A model generated the notes under the pieces. It was not told where the DNA came from, ran no database searches, and worked only from the letters and a program-made list of their open reading frames with translations. From positions 1 through 36,847 of the forward strand of contig JANYJE010000084.1 of the NCBI GenBank assembly GCA_025408405.1: a DNA stretch of 36,847 bases, given 5' to 3'. The position numbers were made by a program, and so were the translations under genes. Of this stretch, positions 16,260 through 23,718 are shown one piece after another (within the stretch, counting starts at the first letter, position 1; each line of letters starts with the position of its first letter). The stretch is from Nitrosomonadales bacterium. Lineage in GTDB: Bacteria > Pseudomonadota > Gammaproteobacteria > Burkholderiales > Gallionellaceae.

Positions 16260-17197
16260 TCACGGCTCCTATCCAGCACTGCCTGAATCAAATAACGCGG
16301 GCGATGACGCACCTGCTGGTAAATGCGCCCAATGTATTCGCCCAGCATGCCGATGCCGAACAGGGTAATGCCGATCAGGAAGAAGGCAATGGCAAACAGG
16401 GTAAACACCCCTTCCACTTCCGGCCCGACCACCAGGCGACGCACTATCAGCAGCACCACCAGGCATCCGGACAGCAGCGACACGGCAATGCCGACCATGG
16501 AGAACCATTGCAGTGGCACCACGGAGAATCCGGTCATCAGGTCGAAGTTCAGGCGGATCAGGCTGTACAGCGAATACTTCGATTCGCCCACAGCGCGTTC
16601 CTCGTGCTCCACCACTACCTCCGCCGGGTTGCGCGCAAAGGTGTAGGCCAGTGCCGGCACGAAGGTATTCACTTCCTGGCAGCTGTTGATGGCATCGATG
16701 ATGTTGCGGTCGTAGGCGCGCAACATGCAGCCCTGATCCGTCATCTTGATGCGGGTGATGCGCTCACGCAGGTTGTTCATGGCGCGCGAGGCGACATGGC
16801 GCCACCAGCTGTCGTTGCGCTGGCGGCGGATCGAACCGATGTAGTCGTAGCCCTCGTCCATCTTGGCCAGCAGCTTGGCAATTTCTTCCGGCGGGTTCTG
16901 CAGGTCGGCGTCCAGCGTCACCACGCGGCGGCCGCGCGTGTGTTCGAAACCGGCGAGGATCGCCATGTGCTGGCCAAAGTTGCCGTTGAACAGCACCACG
17001 CGCGTCACATCCGGGCGCAGCTGGAACTGCTCGCGCAGGATCGCGGCGGAACGGTCGCGGCTGCCGTCGTTGATGAACACGATCTCGTAACTGATGCCCA
17101 GCTGGTCGAGTGCCGGATAGAGCCGGTCGAACAAGGTTTGCAAACCTTCTTCTTCGTTATAGACGGGAATGACGACGGAGAGTTGTGGTGTATTCAT
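16256..17197 (-). CDS. arnC: ArnC, undecaprenyl-phosphate 4-deoxy-4-formamido-L-arabinose transferase
   Basis: ArnC is a membrane GT2 glycosyltransferase that loads L-Ara4FN onto undecaprenyl phosphate at the inner face of the cytoplasmic membrane. The catalytic domain shows LSVVIPVYNEEEGL, FINDGSRDRS and VTLDADLQNPPEEI (DxD). Two C-terminal membrane segments lie near residues 230-255 and 265-290. NDSWWRHVASRAMN and YDYIGSIRRQR support the ArnC/DPM1-like class. The 313-residue length is normal. Its stop overlaps the putative TTG start of the formyltransferase gene. Upstream there is a plus-strand toxin-antitoxin pair, so it probably needs its own promoter. Confidence 0.93.
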   Translation of the reverse strand: MNTPQLSVVIPVYNEEEGLQTLFDRLYPALDQLGISYEIVFINDGSRDRSAAILREQFQLRPDVTRVVLFNGNFGQHMAILAGFEHTRGRRVVTLDADLQNPPEEIAKLLAKMDEGYDYIGSIRRQRNDSWWRHVASRAMNNLRERITRIKMTDQGCMLRAYDRNIIDAINSCQEVNTFVPALAYTFARNPAEVVVEHEERAVGESKYSLYSLIRLNFDLMTGFSVVPLQWFSMVGIAVSLLSGCLVVLLIVRRLVVGPEVEGVFTLFAIAFFLIGITLFGIGMLGEYIGRIYQQVRHRPRYLIQAVLDRSRD

Positions 17198-17399
17198 GGG
17201 GCGGTATTCTACCGCAGAGGGCGGGGTTAGCGAAATCCGGTATCAGTCGGCGTGCGCTAGCCGCTGCTTTGATCGGGTTTGATTCTGATTCCCAGCTTGG
17301 GCCTGCGCCTGCCTGCAAACCCGAGTTATCTTCTAGCAATATGGTTGCATTGTGCGTACAATAAATGCGCATATATCACACTGATCAGGAGTGTCGCGA

Positions 17400-17633
17400 A
17401 TGTTAGCTATTCCATCCAGACGTGCCGTCAATTTGACGGTAAACAGCGCCTTGGTACAAGAGGCCAAGGCGCTCGAGATCAACTTGTCGCGCGAATTTGA
17501 AGCGCATCTTGCCGCTTTGGTCAGGCAGCGTAAGCAGGAAAAATGGCTGGCGGAAAACCAGGATGCACTGAATGCGTACAACGCACACATCGAACGCGAT
17601 GGCGTGTTTAGTGACGGGATGCGGAGCTTCTGA
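17400..17633 (+). CDS. ccdA: CcdA-type antitoxin
   Basis: This 77-residue protein fits CcdA: an N-terminal ribbon-helix-helix DNA-binding part (RRAVNLTVNSALVQEAKALEI) and a flexible C-terminal tail that would hold the toxin (LAENQDALNAYNAHIERDGVF). The ATG at 17400 has AGGAG 8 bases upstream, so I prefer it to the in-frame GTG at 17391. It overlaps ccdB by one base (TGATG). The pair is on the plus strand inside the minus-strand arn cluster, separating arnC from arnB. Confidence 0.9.
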   Translation: MLAIPSRRAVNLTVNSALVQEAKALEINLSREFEAHLAALVRQRKQEKWLAENQDALNAYNAHIERDGVFSDGMRSF

Positions 17634-17950
17634 TGGCTCAATTCGATGTCCACCGCAATCCCAATTCCGCTACGGCAAAAGGCATTCCCTATCTGCTCAA
17701 CGTGCAGTCGGATTTGCTGGTTGGCCTGGCTACGCGGGTAGTGGTTCCTTTGGCGCGCCCAAATGTCATCGGCAACAAGTCGGCCCATTACCTGAATCCG
17801 CTATTCGAGATCGAGGGCAAAACACTCGTGATGCTCACCCCCGAAATGGCAGGCATCCCGGTGAAACACCTCGGAGCAGTGGTTGGCAACCTCATGGATA
17901 GACGTGCCGACATCGTTCGTGCCCTGGATATTGTGCTTTCCGGCGTGTGA
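17633..17950 (+). CDS. ccdB: CcdB-type toxin
   Basis: CcdB toxins poison DNA gyrase. The 105-residue protein has the family signatures YLLNVQSDLL, RVVVPLARP, LTPEMAGIPVKHLG and the terminal helix ADIVRALDIVLSGV. In F-plasmid CcdB the last three residues, Trp-Gly-Ile, are needed for gyrase poisoning. Here they are Ser-Gly-Val, so the target or potency may differ; chromosomal homologues often vary here. It is translationally coupled to ccdA. A clear terminator follows at 18039-18062. Confidence 0.9.
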   Translation: MAQFDVHRNPNSATAKGIPYLLNVQSDLLVGLATRVVVPLARPNVIGNKSAHYLNPLFEIEGKTLVMLTPEMAGIPVKHLGAVVGNLMDRRADIVRALDIVLSGV

Positions 17951-18038
17951 GCGAAAGCGTCTGTGCCGAGGTATGAGAATCAATGGAGTCTGAAAAGGCA
18001 CTGCTGACTCAGAAGAGTGAGCATAGATGGCCAAAATA

Positions 18039-18062
18039 AAAGCCATTCACTCGAATGGCTTT
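18039..18062 (+). terminator. Terminator of ccdAB
   Basis: AAAGCCATT, a 6-base loop and AATGGCTTT form a perfect 9-bp stem followed by TATA, about 90 bases after ccdB. The stem is symmetrical with flanking A/T runs, so it could act in both directions. Confidence 0.7.
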
Positions 18063-18063
18063 A

Positions 18064-18104
18064 TAGGGGGTACCTGAAAAGGGGACGTATTTATTTTCCC
18101 CCTA
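18064..18104 (-). terminator. GGGGA...TCCCC repeat, possible terminator of arnB
   Basis: On the minus strand, GGGGA, an AT-rich loop and TCCCC are followed by TTTT, 20-odd bases after the arnB stop. The outer arms TAGGGGG/CCCCCTA (18064-18070, 18098-18104) also pair. The AAAATAAATACGTCCCC core resembles a dispersed repeat I recall from many proteobacterial genomes; that link is from memory. Confidence 0.5.
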
Positions 18105-18126
18105 TCCCTGCCCTTTGCTCTTCTCT

Positions 18127-19245
18127 TTATTGCAACACCGCGCACACCGCCGCGACCACGCGCTCCACGTCGGCTTCCGCCATCTGCGGGAACAGCGGCA
18201 AGGTGACGATGCGCTGCCCAACGCTTTCGGCGACGGGGAACATGCCTTGTTTGAAGCCGCGTTCGCGGTACAGCTGGAACAGGTGGATGGGCGGGTAATG
18301 CACACCGCAGCCGATGTTGTGCGCCTTCATCTTTTCCATGAATCCGGCGCGCACCACGCCTTGCGGCAGCACGATCTGGAACATATGCCAGTTGCTGTTT
18401 TCAAAATTTTTCAGGGGTAGTTGCACGCCGCTCTGCCGTTCGAAATCCGCACCAAAGGTAGCGAAGTAATGCCTGGCCAGTGCATGGCGACGCGCGGTAA
18501 TGGCGGGAAGCTGCGGCAATTGTCCCAGGCCGATGGCAGCCGCAATATCGGTCATATTGAACTTGCCGCCCAGCACATCCACCTCGATGCCGTCGAAGCC
18601 GCTGCGGGTGACGCCCTGCAAGCGGTATTTCTCGGCCAGGCGCGCCTCCTCGGCATTGTTCAGCACCAGGCAGCCGCCTTCAGAAGTGGTGAGGTTCTTG
18701 TTGGCCTGAAAGCTGAACGACACGAAATCGCCGAAGCTGCCTATGCGCCTGCCCTGCCACAAGGAGCCTATGGCCTGTGCGGCATCCTCCACCACGCGCA
18801 AGTTGTGGCGACGGGCGATGGCGTAAAGCCTGTCCATATCCACCGGCAAGCCCGCCAGATACACGGGAATGATCGCGCGCGTCCTCGGGGTGATCGCCGC
18901 TTCCATTTTGTCCAGGTCGATGTTGCGCGTGACCGGATCGATGTCGGCGAATACCGGCGTGGCGCCCACTTCCAGGATGACGTTGGCGGTGGCGACCCAG
19001 GAGATCGGCGTGGTGATCACCTCATCGCCTGCTCCTATGCCGGCAATGCGCAGCGCGATCTCCATGGTGCAAGTGCCCGAGTTGAAGGTGCGCACCGGGC
19101 GCCCGCCAAAATATTCCGACAGCTGACGCTCAAATTCCAGCACCTTGGGGCCGCTGGTGATCCAGCCGGAACGCAGGGTTTCCACCACCGAGGAAATAGC
19201 TGCTTCGTCGATATAGGGTTTAACAAACGGCAAAAATTCATTCAT
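18127..19245 (-). CDS. arnB: ArnB, UDP-4-amino-4-deoxy-L-arabinose aminotransferase
   Basis: ArnB is the PLP-dependent DegT/DnrJ/EryC1-family aminotransferase that converts UDP-4-keto-pentose to UDP-L-Ara4N with glutamate. In 372 residues it shows FNSGTCTMEIAL, VITTPISWVATANVI, VVEDAAQAIGS (the PLP-ring aspartate) and FSFQANKNLTTSEGG with the Schiff-base Lys183. The C-terminal GCGVHYPPIHL and TLPLFPQM complete the fold. It is separated from the rest of the cluster by ccdAB (to the left) and follows the PAP2 gene. Its length and motifs look intact. Confidence 0.93.
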   Translation of the reverse strand: MNEFLPFVKPYIDEAAISSVVETLRSGWITSGPKVLEFERQLSEYFGGRPVRTFNSGTCTMEIALRIAGIGAGDEVITTPISWVATANVILEVGATPVFADIDPVTRNIDLDKMEAAITPRTRAIIPVYLAGLPVDMDRLYAIARRHNLRVVEDAAQAIGSLWQGRRIGSFGDFVSFSFQANKNLTTSEGGCLVLNNAEEARLAEKYRLQGVTRSGFDGIEVDVLGGKFNMTDIAAAIGLGQLPQLPAITARRHALARHYFATFGADFERQSGVQLPLKNFENSNWHMFQIVLPQGVVRAGFMEKMKAHNIGCGVHYPPIHLFQLYRERGFKQGMFPVAESVGQRIVTLPLFPQMAEADVERVVAAVCAVLQ

Positions 19246-19275
19246 AAAAATCCTTCAGCAATGCGCACATGAACT

Positions 19276-20076
19276 TCATCGGCAAACTTTAAACAAACGC
19301 AGCAGCCCCGGTACGGACAAGGCGAGGCAGCCGGCAAGCAGCAATATTTTCAGCCAACCGGTTCCCGGATAGACATCGTCGTAGTCATGCCACAGCGACC
19401 ATACGGCCCACACGGAAAGCGGCGTTGCCAGCAAGGCAAAGGCACGCTGCGCCCACAGGTTCAGCCCGGCACGCCAGTATTGCCCCAGCCACACGGCGGC
19501 CATGGCCACCAGCCAGCCGCCGATTGCCCCGCCCAGCACATCCATGGGCCAATGCACTCCGCTCGCAATGCGCGAGAAACCGATCATCACTGCCAAGAGC
19601 AGCGCGCCAAGCTTGATCCAGTTGCTTACCCGCTGCACACAGAGAAGACCTGCCAGCAGGAATGCCGAGGTCGTGTGGCCGGAAGGAAAGGAGTTGTTCT
19701 GCAGCGCGGGGCCGATCAGGTGAAAACTTTCCATGGGCAGAAGTGCGGGGGGACGCGCGTGGGAAAAAATCTCCTTCATGCCCTGTACCCACAGCGTGAC
19801 CAGCACTACCGCCAGAATAATCTGCCACACCACATCCGGACGCCGCCCCAGAAACGGCAGCAGGAACAGGATTGCGATCTTGCCATCCCCCACGAGGGAG
19901 AGGTGTATCCACAAGGAATCATTGGCATGCGACATGACTCTGTTCATTGCCTGGAACAGCTCAATGTTGTCATCCAGCGCAGCCACCAGCGCCAGCACCG
20001 CCAGGGAGAACAGCGGTACGCCCCAGCGCCAGAGTTGCTGCCCCACGCTGTCACTTCTTGAATTCATCGCAAGCAT
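19276..20076 (-). CDS. PAP2-family membrane phosphatase
   Basis: The 266-residue multi-pass membrane protein carries the three PAP2 motifs: KEIFSHARP, FPSGHTTS and SRIASGVHWPMD, including the catalytic histidines. The family removes phosphate from undecaprenyl pyrophosphate, phosphatidylglycerol phosphate or lipid A. Being inside an arn cluster makes lipid A or polyprenyl phosphate a likely substrate, but the sequence does not decide between LpxE/LpxT-like and PgpB-like roles. It overlaps the 3' end of the upstream GT39 gene by about 20 bases. ATG 20076 or ATG 20067 could start it, and neither has a good ribosome site, so translational coupling is likely. Confidence 0.85.
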   Translation of the reverse strand: MLAMNSRSDSVGQQLWRWGVPLFSLAVLALVAALDDNIELFQAMNRVMSHANDSLWIHLSLVGDGKIAILFLLPFLGRRPDVVWQIILAVVLVTLWVQGMKEIFSHARPPALLPMESFHLIGPALQNNSFPSGHTTSAFLLAGLLCVQRVSNWIKLGALLLAVMIGFSRIASGVHWPMDVLGGAIGGWLVAMAAVWLGQYWRAGLNLWAQRAFALLATPLSVWAVWSLWHDYDDVYPGTGWLKILLLAGCLALSVPGLLRLFKVCR

Positions 20077-21535
20077 AGAATGAAAAAGTTGAAATCAAAT
20101 TCCCGTGCGCCATCACCGGCAGCTGCTCACGCAACGTGCATGCTGCAAACTGCCCTGCGCCACCGGTGGCAGGGTTGGCCTGCAGCTCCGGCCACACCAC
20201 CAGTATGCCGCGCGCGCCATTTTGCGGCGCGCCAAACCACAGGTCAAACTGGTCAAAGCGGTTATCCAGCACCTGCACCGGCAGCGGCCGCGCATACCAG
20301 GCCAGGCGGCTGGCATAGGTCCAGTTCTCGGTAAACAGCAGTGGCGGCGTGCCGGGTGTTGCGGCCATTTCCGCGCGCAATTTTTCGGCAGTTTGTGCCG
20401 CCTGCTCCCAGCCGTAAATGTCGCGCAGCGGGTTGCGATTGTCCGGGAACGAGGGCCAGGAAAATACAAATTCGCTGAGCAACACACCCAGCAACAGCAC
20501 TGCGTAAACAGAGGAAACTCTGCTGCCGACACGCACCCAGCGCGCCTTATTCCAATTACGCTGCAGCCAGCGCGCCAGTAGTGGCAACAGGGCTATCCAG
20601 CCCAGCGAGGTCCAGTGCGGCAGCGTCATTTCATAACCCGAATTCCAGCCGAACAGCAGCAGCACCGGCAAGGCCAGCGCAAGGCACAACTGTGTGCCCA
20701 ATTGCGCGCCCTGCTGTTGCCATTCGCGCAGGCTGGCGACGACGGCGACCAGCCCGAACACATAGATAGCGGGGCCGTAAACCAGCAACTGGGCAAGCTG
20801 TGACACCACTAGCCTGGTTATCTTCCAGCTCGGATTGGCCGTGCCATGGTGCAGCTGGTAGAGGAAGGAAATCCACTCGTGGCGGTAATTCCAGTACAGC
20901 ACCGGCAGGATCAGCAGCGCGCCCAGAAGCAACGCCAGCCACGGCCCGGGACTGCGCAGCTGGCGCCATTGGCGGGTAAATGTCAGCGCCAGCAGCACGC
21001 TGATGATCAGCGACACCGCGGTATATTTGGAGAGTCCGGCCAGCCCCAGCCACAGGCCCAGCCACAGCCAGTAGCGCACCTGGCCCCGGGTGATCGCGCC
21101 ATGCAGCGCCAGCAGCGCGAGCAGGCCCAGCAGTAGCAGCGGGCTGTCCGGCAACATGGACATGCCGATCAGCTGGAACATCACAGCGGATTGCAGCAGC
21201 AGAACGCTGATAAAACCCAGCCAGGGCGATTCCTGCGGAAACAGGGTGAGGGTCAGCCGGTACAAAACCAGGCTGGCAGCGGAGAACAACAGCACTGGAA
21301 TGACGCGCATGGCAAGGTCTGAGCTGGAAAACTGCAACGCGATGGCCTGCAGCCAGCCCACCATCGAGGGATGGTCGAAATAGCTCCAGTCCAGGTGCAG
21401 GCCATACAGCGCGTAGTGCGCCTCATCCGTGCTGAGCCCGACGGCTGCAGCTGCGACCAGGCGCAGCAAGGTGCTGGCTGCAACCAGCAGCAATACGGCT
21501 TGCCAGGGTGAGAGGCGCTTGCACAAAGCGATCAT
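20051..21535 (-). CDS. GT39-family (ArnT-like) membrane glycosyltransferase
   Basis: The 494-residue protein has a dozen or so hydrophobic segments and a C-terminal soluble part of about 130 residues. The first loop, LSTDEAHYALYGLHLDWSYFDHPSMVGWL, has the acidic residues (DEA.Y) and the DHPP-like DHPS typical of PMT/ArnT-type transferases using polyprenyl-phosphate sugars. GLSKYTA follows in a later helix. It is a second such enzyme beside ArnT, with a different loop (ArnT has KPDEGRYAEI). It may transfer another sugar or use another acceptor in the periplasm. It starts 3 bases after the SMR gene. Confidence 0.85.
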   Translation of the reverse strand: MIALCKRLSPWQAVLLLVAASTLLRLVAAAAVGLSTDEAHYALYGLHLDWSYFDHPSMVGWLQAIALQFSSSDLAMRVIPVLLFSAASLVLYRLTLTLFPQESPWLGFISVLLLQSAVMFQLIGMSMLPDSPLLLLGLLALLALHGAITRGQVRYWLWLGLWLGLAGLSKYTAVSLIISVLLALTFTRQWRQLRSPGPWLALLLGALLILPVLYWNYRHEWISFLYQLHHGTANPSWKITRLVVSQLAQLLVYGPAIYVFGLVAVVASLREWQQQGAQLGTQLCLALALPVLLLFGWNSGYEMTLPHWTSLGWIALLPLLARWLQRNWNKARWVRVGSRVSSVYAVLLLGVLLSEFVFSWPSFPDNRNPLRDIYGWEQAAQTAEKLRAEMAATPGTPPLLFTENWTYASRLAWYARPLPVQVLDNRFDQFDLWFGAPQNGARGILVVWPELQANPATGGAGQFAACTLREQLPVMAHGNLISTFSFYACDEFKK

Positions 21536-21538
21536 GAT

Positions 21539-21910
21539 TTAGCTGCGGCTGACGATGTAGACGCCGATGATGATAACCCCGATGCCGGCCAGCCGCGTCA
21601 GGCTCACCGCTTCGCCGAACAGCCACCACGCGGCCATGGCGTTGACCACGTAACCGATCGACAGCATCGGGTAGGCGATGCTCACCTCTACCCGCGACAG
21701 CGCCATAATCCACACCACCACGCTGATCACATAGAAACTGAGGCCCCCCATGATGTGAGGTTCTGTGGCCAGCTGCCAGCCAACCGGCACAATATTGTCG
21801 CGGCTGAATTCAAAATGGCCGACGGCATTAGTGCCCGCCTTCAACAGCAGTTGTGCGCCGGCGTTAAGCAGCACGCCGGTCAGAATCAGGGAAAAACTGA
21901 GCAGGTTCAT
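21539..21910 (-). CDS. SMR/EamA-type protein, ArnE/ArnF-like flippase subunit
   Basis: The 123-residue protein has four membrane helices and resembles ArnE/ArnF, which flip undecaprenyl-phosphate-L-Ara4N across the inner membrane. Visible segments are LLNAGAQLLLKAGTNA in helix 1 and VEVSIAYPMLSIGYVVNAMAAWW, ending RLAGIGVIIIGVYIVSRS (each quoted in part). E. coli needs two such proteins; only one is present here, so it may work as a homodimer or with a partner elsewhere. Its ATG overlaps the arnT stop by 4 bases. Confidence 0.82.
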   Translation of the reverse strand: MNLLSFSLILTGVLLNAGAQLLLKAGTNAVGHFEFSRDNIVPVGWQLATEPHIMGGLSFYVISVVVWIMALSRVEVSIAYPMLSIGYVVNAMAAWWLFGEAVSLTRLAGIGVIIIGVYIVSRS

Positions 21911-23565
21911 GGCTTCCTTATCACGACGTATTGAGTATCCTGGGCGATGACTTGCATTGGCAGGCCGCTCGCTTTTACTTCCTCCCAGTATCGCGTTTCC
22001 ACGATCGCCAGAGCGTAGGGCTCATTGCGCCATGCCTGCCTGAAATCGGCAATATTGGGCAGCCACTTGCCGGGTTCCTGTTTCAAACCAAATTCCATTT
22101 CGTCCTGGAATGCCACCAGCGTGAACGGGCGCTGGAGATAAAACGACAGCGTCGAGTCATACAAATACAAACTATAAAACGGGACATCCGCTTTGAGATA
22201 GGGCTTGATCTTCTGCGCAAGCTGCCAGGCCGACCCCAGTGGCGCAAGGTTTTCGTGGCCGGAGATGGTCACCTGACCGAACAGCAGAGCCGAAAATGCG
22301 ATTGACAACACCGCTGCACGCACTCTGACCTTGTGCAGCAGGTACAGACCGAGCACTGTGCCCGCCAGCCATATCACAGCAGCTGCGGCCAGCCAGAATG
22401 CATAGTTCTGGTAAAACACCTGCTCATCCGCATCGCCAAATTTCCCAGCAAAACGCGACAACACAAAAACCGCAACTGCCAGCAACACCAGCGGAGACAT
22501 CATCCAGAACAATGCCCGCGCCGTAACCTGCGTCAGGCGCACGCCGATCAACAGCGCCAGCGCGGGGAAAACAGGCAGGATGTAGGACGGCAGCTTGGAG
22601 CCCGACATGGAAAAGAAAATGAAAATAAACACCGCCCAGATCAGCAGGAAGCGTTGCGGCTTGAAACGCTGCGCCTGCGGGCCAGCCGGAGGCACACTCT
22701 TCCACGCACGCGGCAAGGCATCGGCCATTACCACCAGCCACGGCAACATCCCGCCGGCAAGCACCGGAATGAACCACCACCAAGGCTCGTAGCGGCCATG
22801 CGTCTTGGTCAGGAAGCGCTCGAAGTGTTCATGGATAAAAAAGAAATGGAAAAATTCGGGATTGGCGCGCGACACCGCGACAAACCAGGGTGCGCTGATC
22901 GCAAGGAACAGCAGCGTGCCACTGATGAGGTGCAGCCGCTTCCACAAACCCCAATCGCGCTCGATCAGGGTATAAAGCACCAGCACAGCGCCCGGCAGCA
23001 CGATGCCTATCAACCCCTTGCTCAGCACCGCCAAGGCCAACGCCGCCCAGGCAAGGTGCATCCAGATGCGGTTGTCGCGCACGCTGGCCGCATCGTGCTG
23101 GGCCAACACGAAGCCGCACATGCCGGCGGCCATGAAAAACGTCATCCCCATGTCGAGGGAATTCATGTGGCCTATCATTACGTACAGCAGGCTGCTGCCC
23201 AGTACTGCCGCACTGTACAGCCCGGCTTCGCGGTTCCATAGGCGGCGCCCGGTATAGTAAATCAGCCCTATGCCGAACAATCCGGTCAGGGCAGTCCACA
23301 GCCGCGCCGTCCAGTTATGCTCGCCGAACACCTCGTAGGCGGCGGCAGTGGTCCAATACTGCAGAGGCGGCTTCTCGAAATATTTCAGGTCGTTCAGGCG
23401 TGGCGTAAGCCAGTCGCCGCTCGCTACCATTTCGCGCGAAATCTCGGCATAACGGCCTTCATCCGGTTTGATCAGCTTGCGATATTCCAGATTACCAAAC
23501 CAGATGACGCAGACGGCCAGCAATACCGCCCAAAGCCAGCCTCTGTTGCGTAATTGCGCCATCAT
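21907..23565 (-). CDS. arnT: ArnT, lipid A L-Ara4N transferase
   Basis: ArnT transfers L-Ara4N from undecaprenyl phosphate to lipid A phosphates on the periplasmic side, which reduces negative charge and lowers polymyxin binding. The 552-residue GT83/PMT-type protein has the conserved periplasmic loop KLIKPDEGRYAEISREM, then FEKPPLQYW. About a dozen hydrophobic segments follow, with HEHFERFL and FFSMSGSKLPSYILP, both typical of ArnT. A soluble C-terminal domain covers the last 130 residues. It is the first gene of the run. AAGTACAGTACTT, a 13-bp palindrome, lies about 50 bases upstream. Confidence 0.93.
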   Translation of the reverse strand: MMAQLRNRGWLWAVLLAVCVIWFGNLEYRKLIKPDEGRYAEISREMVASGDWLTPRLNDLKYFEKPPLQYWTTAAAYEVFGEHNWTARLWTALTGLFGIGLIYYTGRRLWNREAGLYSAAVLGSSLLYVMIGHMNSLDMGMTFFMAAGMCGFVLAQHDAASVRDNRIWMHLAWAALALAVLSKGLIGIVLPGAVLVLYTLIERDWGLWKRLHLISGTLLFLAISAPWFVAVSRANPEFFHFFFIHEHFERFLTKTHGRYEPWWWFIPVLAGGMLPWLVVMADALPRAWKSVPPAGPQAQRFKPQRFLLIWAVFIFIFFSMSGSKLPSYILPVFPALALLIGVRLTQVTARALFWMMSPLVLLAVAVFVLSRFAGKFGDADEQVFYQNYAFWLAAAAVIWLAGTVLGLYLLHKVRVRAAVLSIAFSALLFGQVTISGHENLAPLGSAWQLAQKIKPYLKADVPFYSLYLYDSTLSFYLQRPFTLVAFQDEMEFGLKQEPGKWLPNIADFRQAWRNEPYALAIVETRYWEEVKASGLPMQVIAQDTQYVVIRKP

Positions 23566-23611
23566 CGTGTGGTGTGCAGTGTTAGTGATTTAGTCTGCGG
23601 GCAGCGGCGGC

Positions 23612-23624
23612 AAGTACAGTACTT
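23612..23624. promoter_or_regulatory. Palindrome upstream of arnT
   Basis: AAGTACAGTACTT is a perfect 13-bp dyad 47 bases upstream of the arnT start. It could be an operator for the arn cluster. No PmrA or PhoP box was recognised. Confidence 0.35.
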
Positions 23625-23689
23625 ATGGGAAGCCAAGTTCAAATTCATACAGGGGCTCTCGGGCTCACAGCTGAGAAGTCTATTGGGAA

Positions 23690-23716
23690 GGGGCGAATTT
23701 TAACCCAAATCGCCCC
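23690..23716 (-). terminator. Hairpin after xseA
   Basis: GGGGCGA (23690-23696) and TCGCCCC (23710-23716) form a 7-bp stem 3 bases beyond the xseA stop. There is no T-run after it on the minus strand, so its strength as a terminator is doubtful. Confidence 0.45.
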
Positions 23717-23718
23717 TG

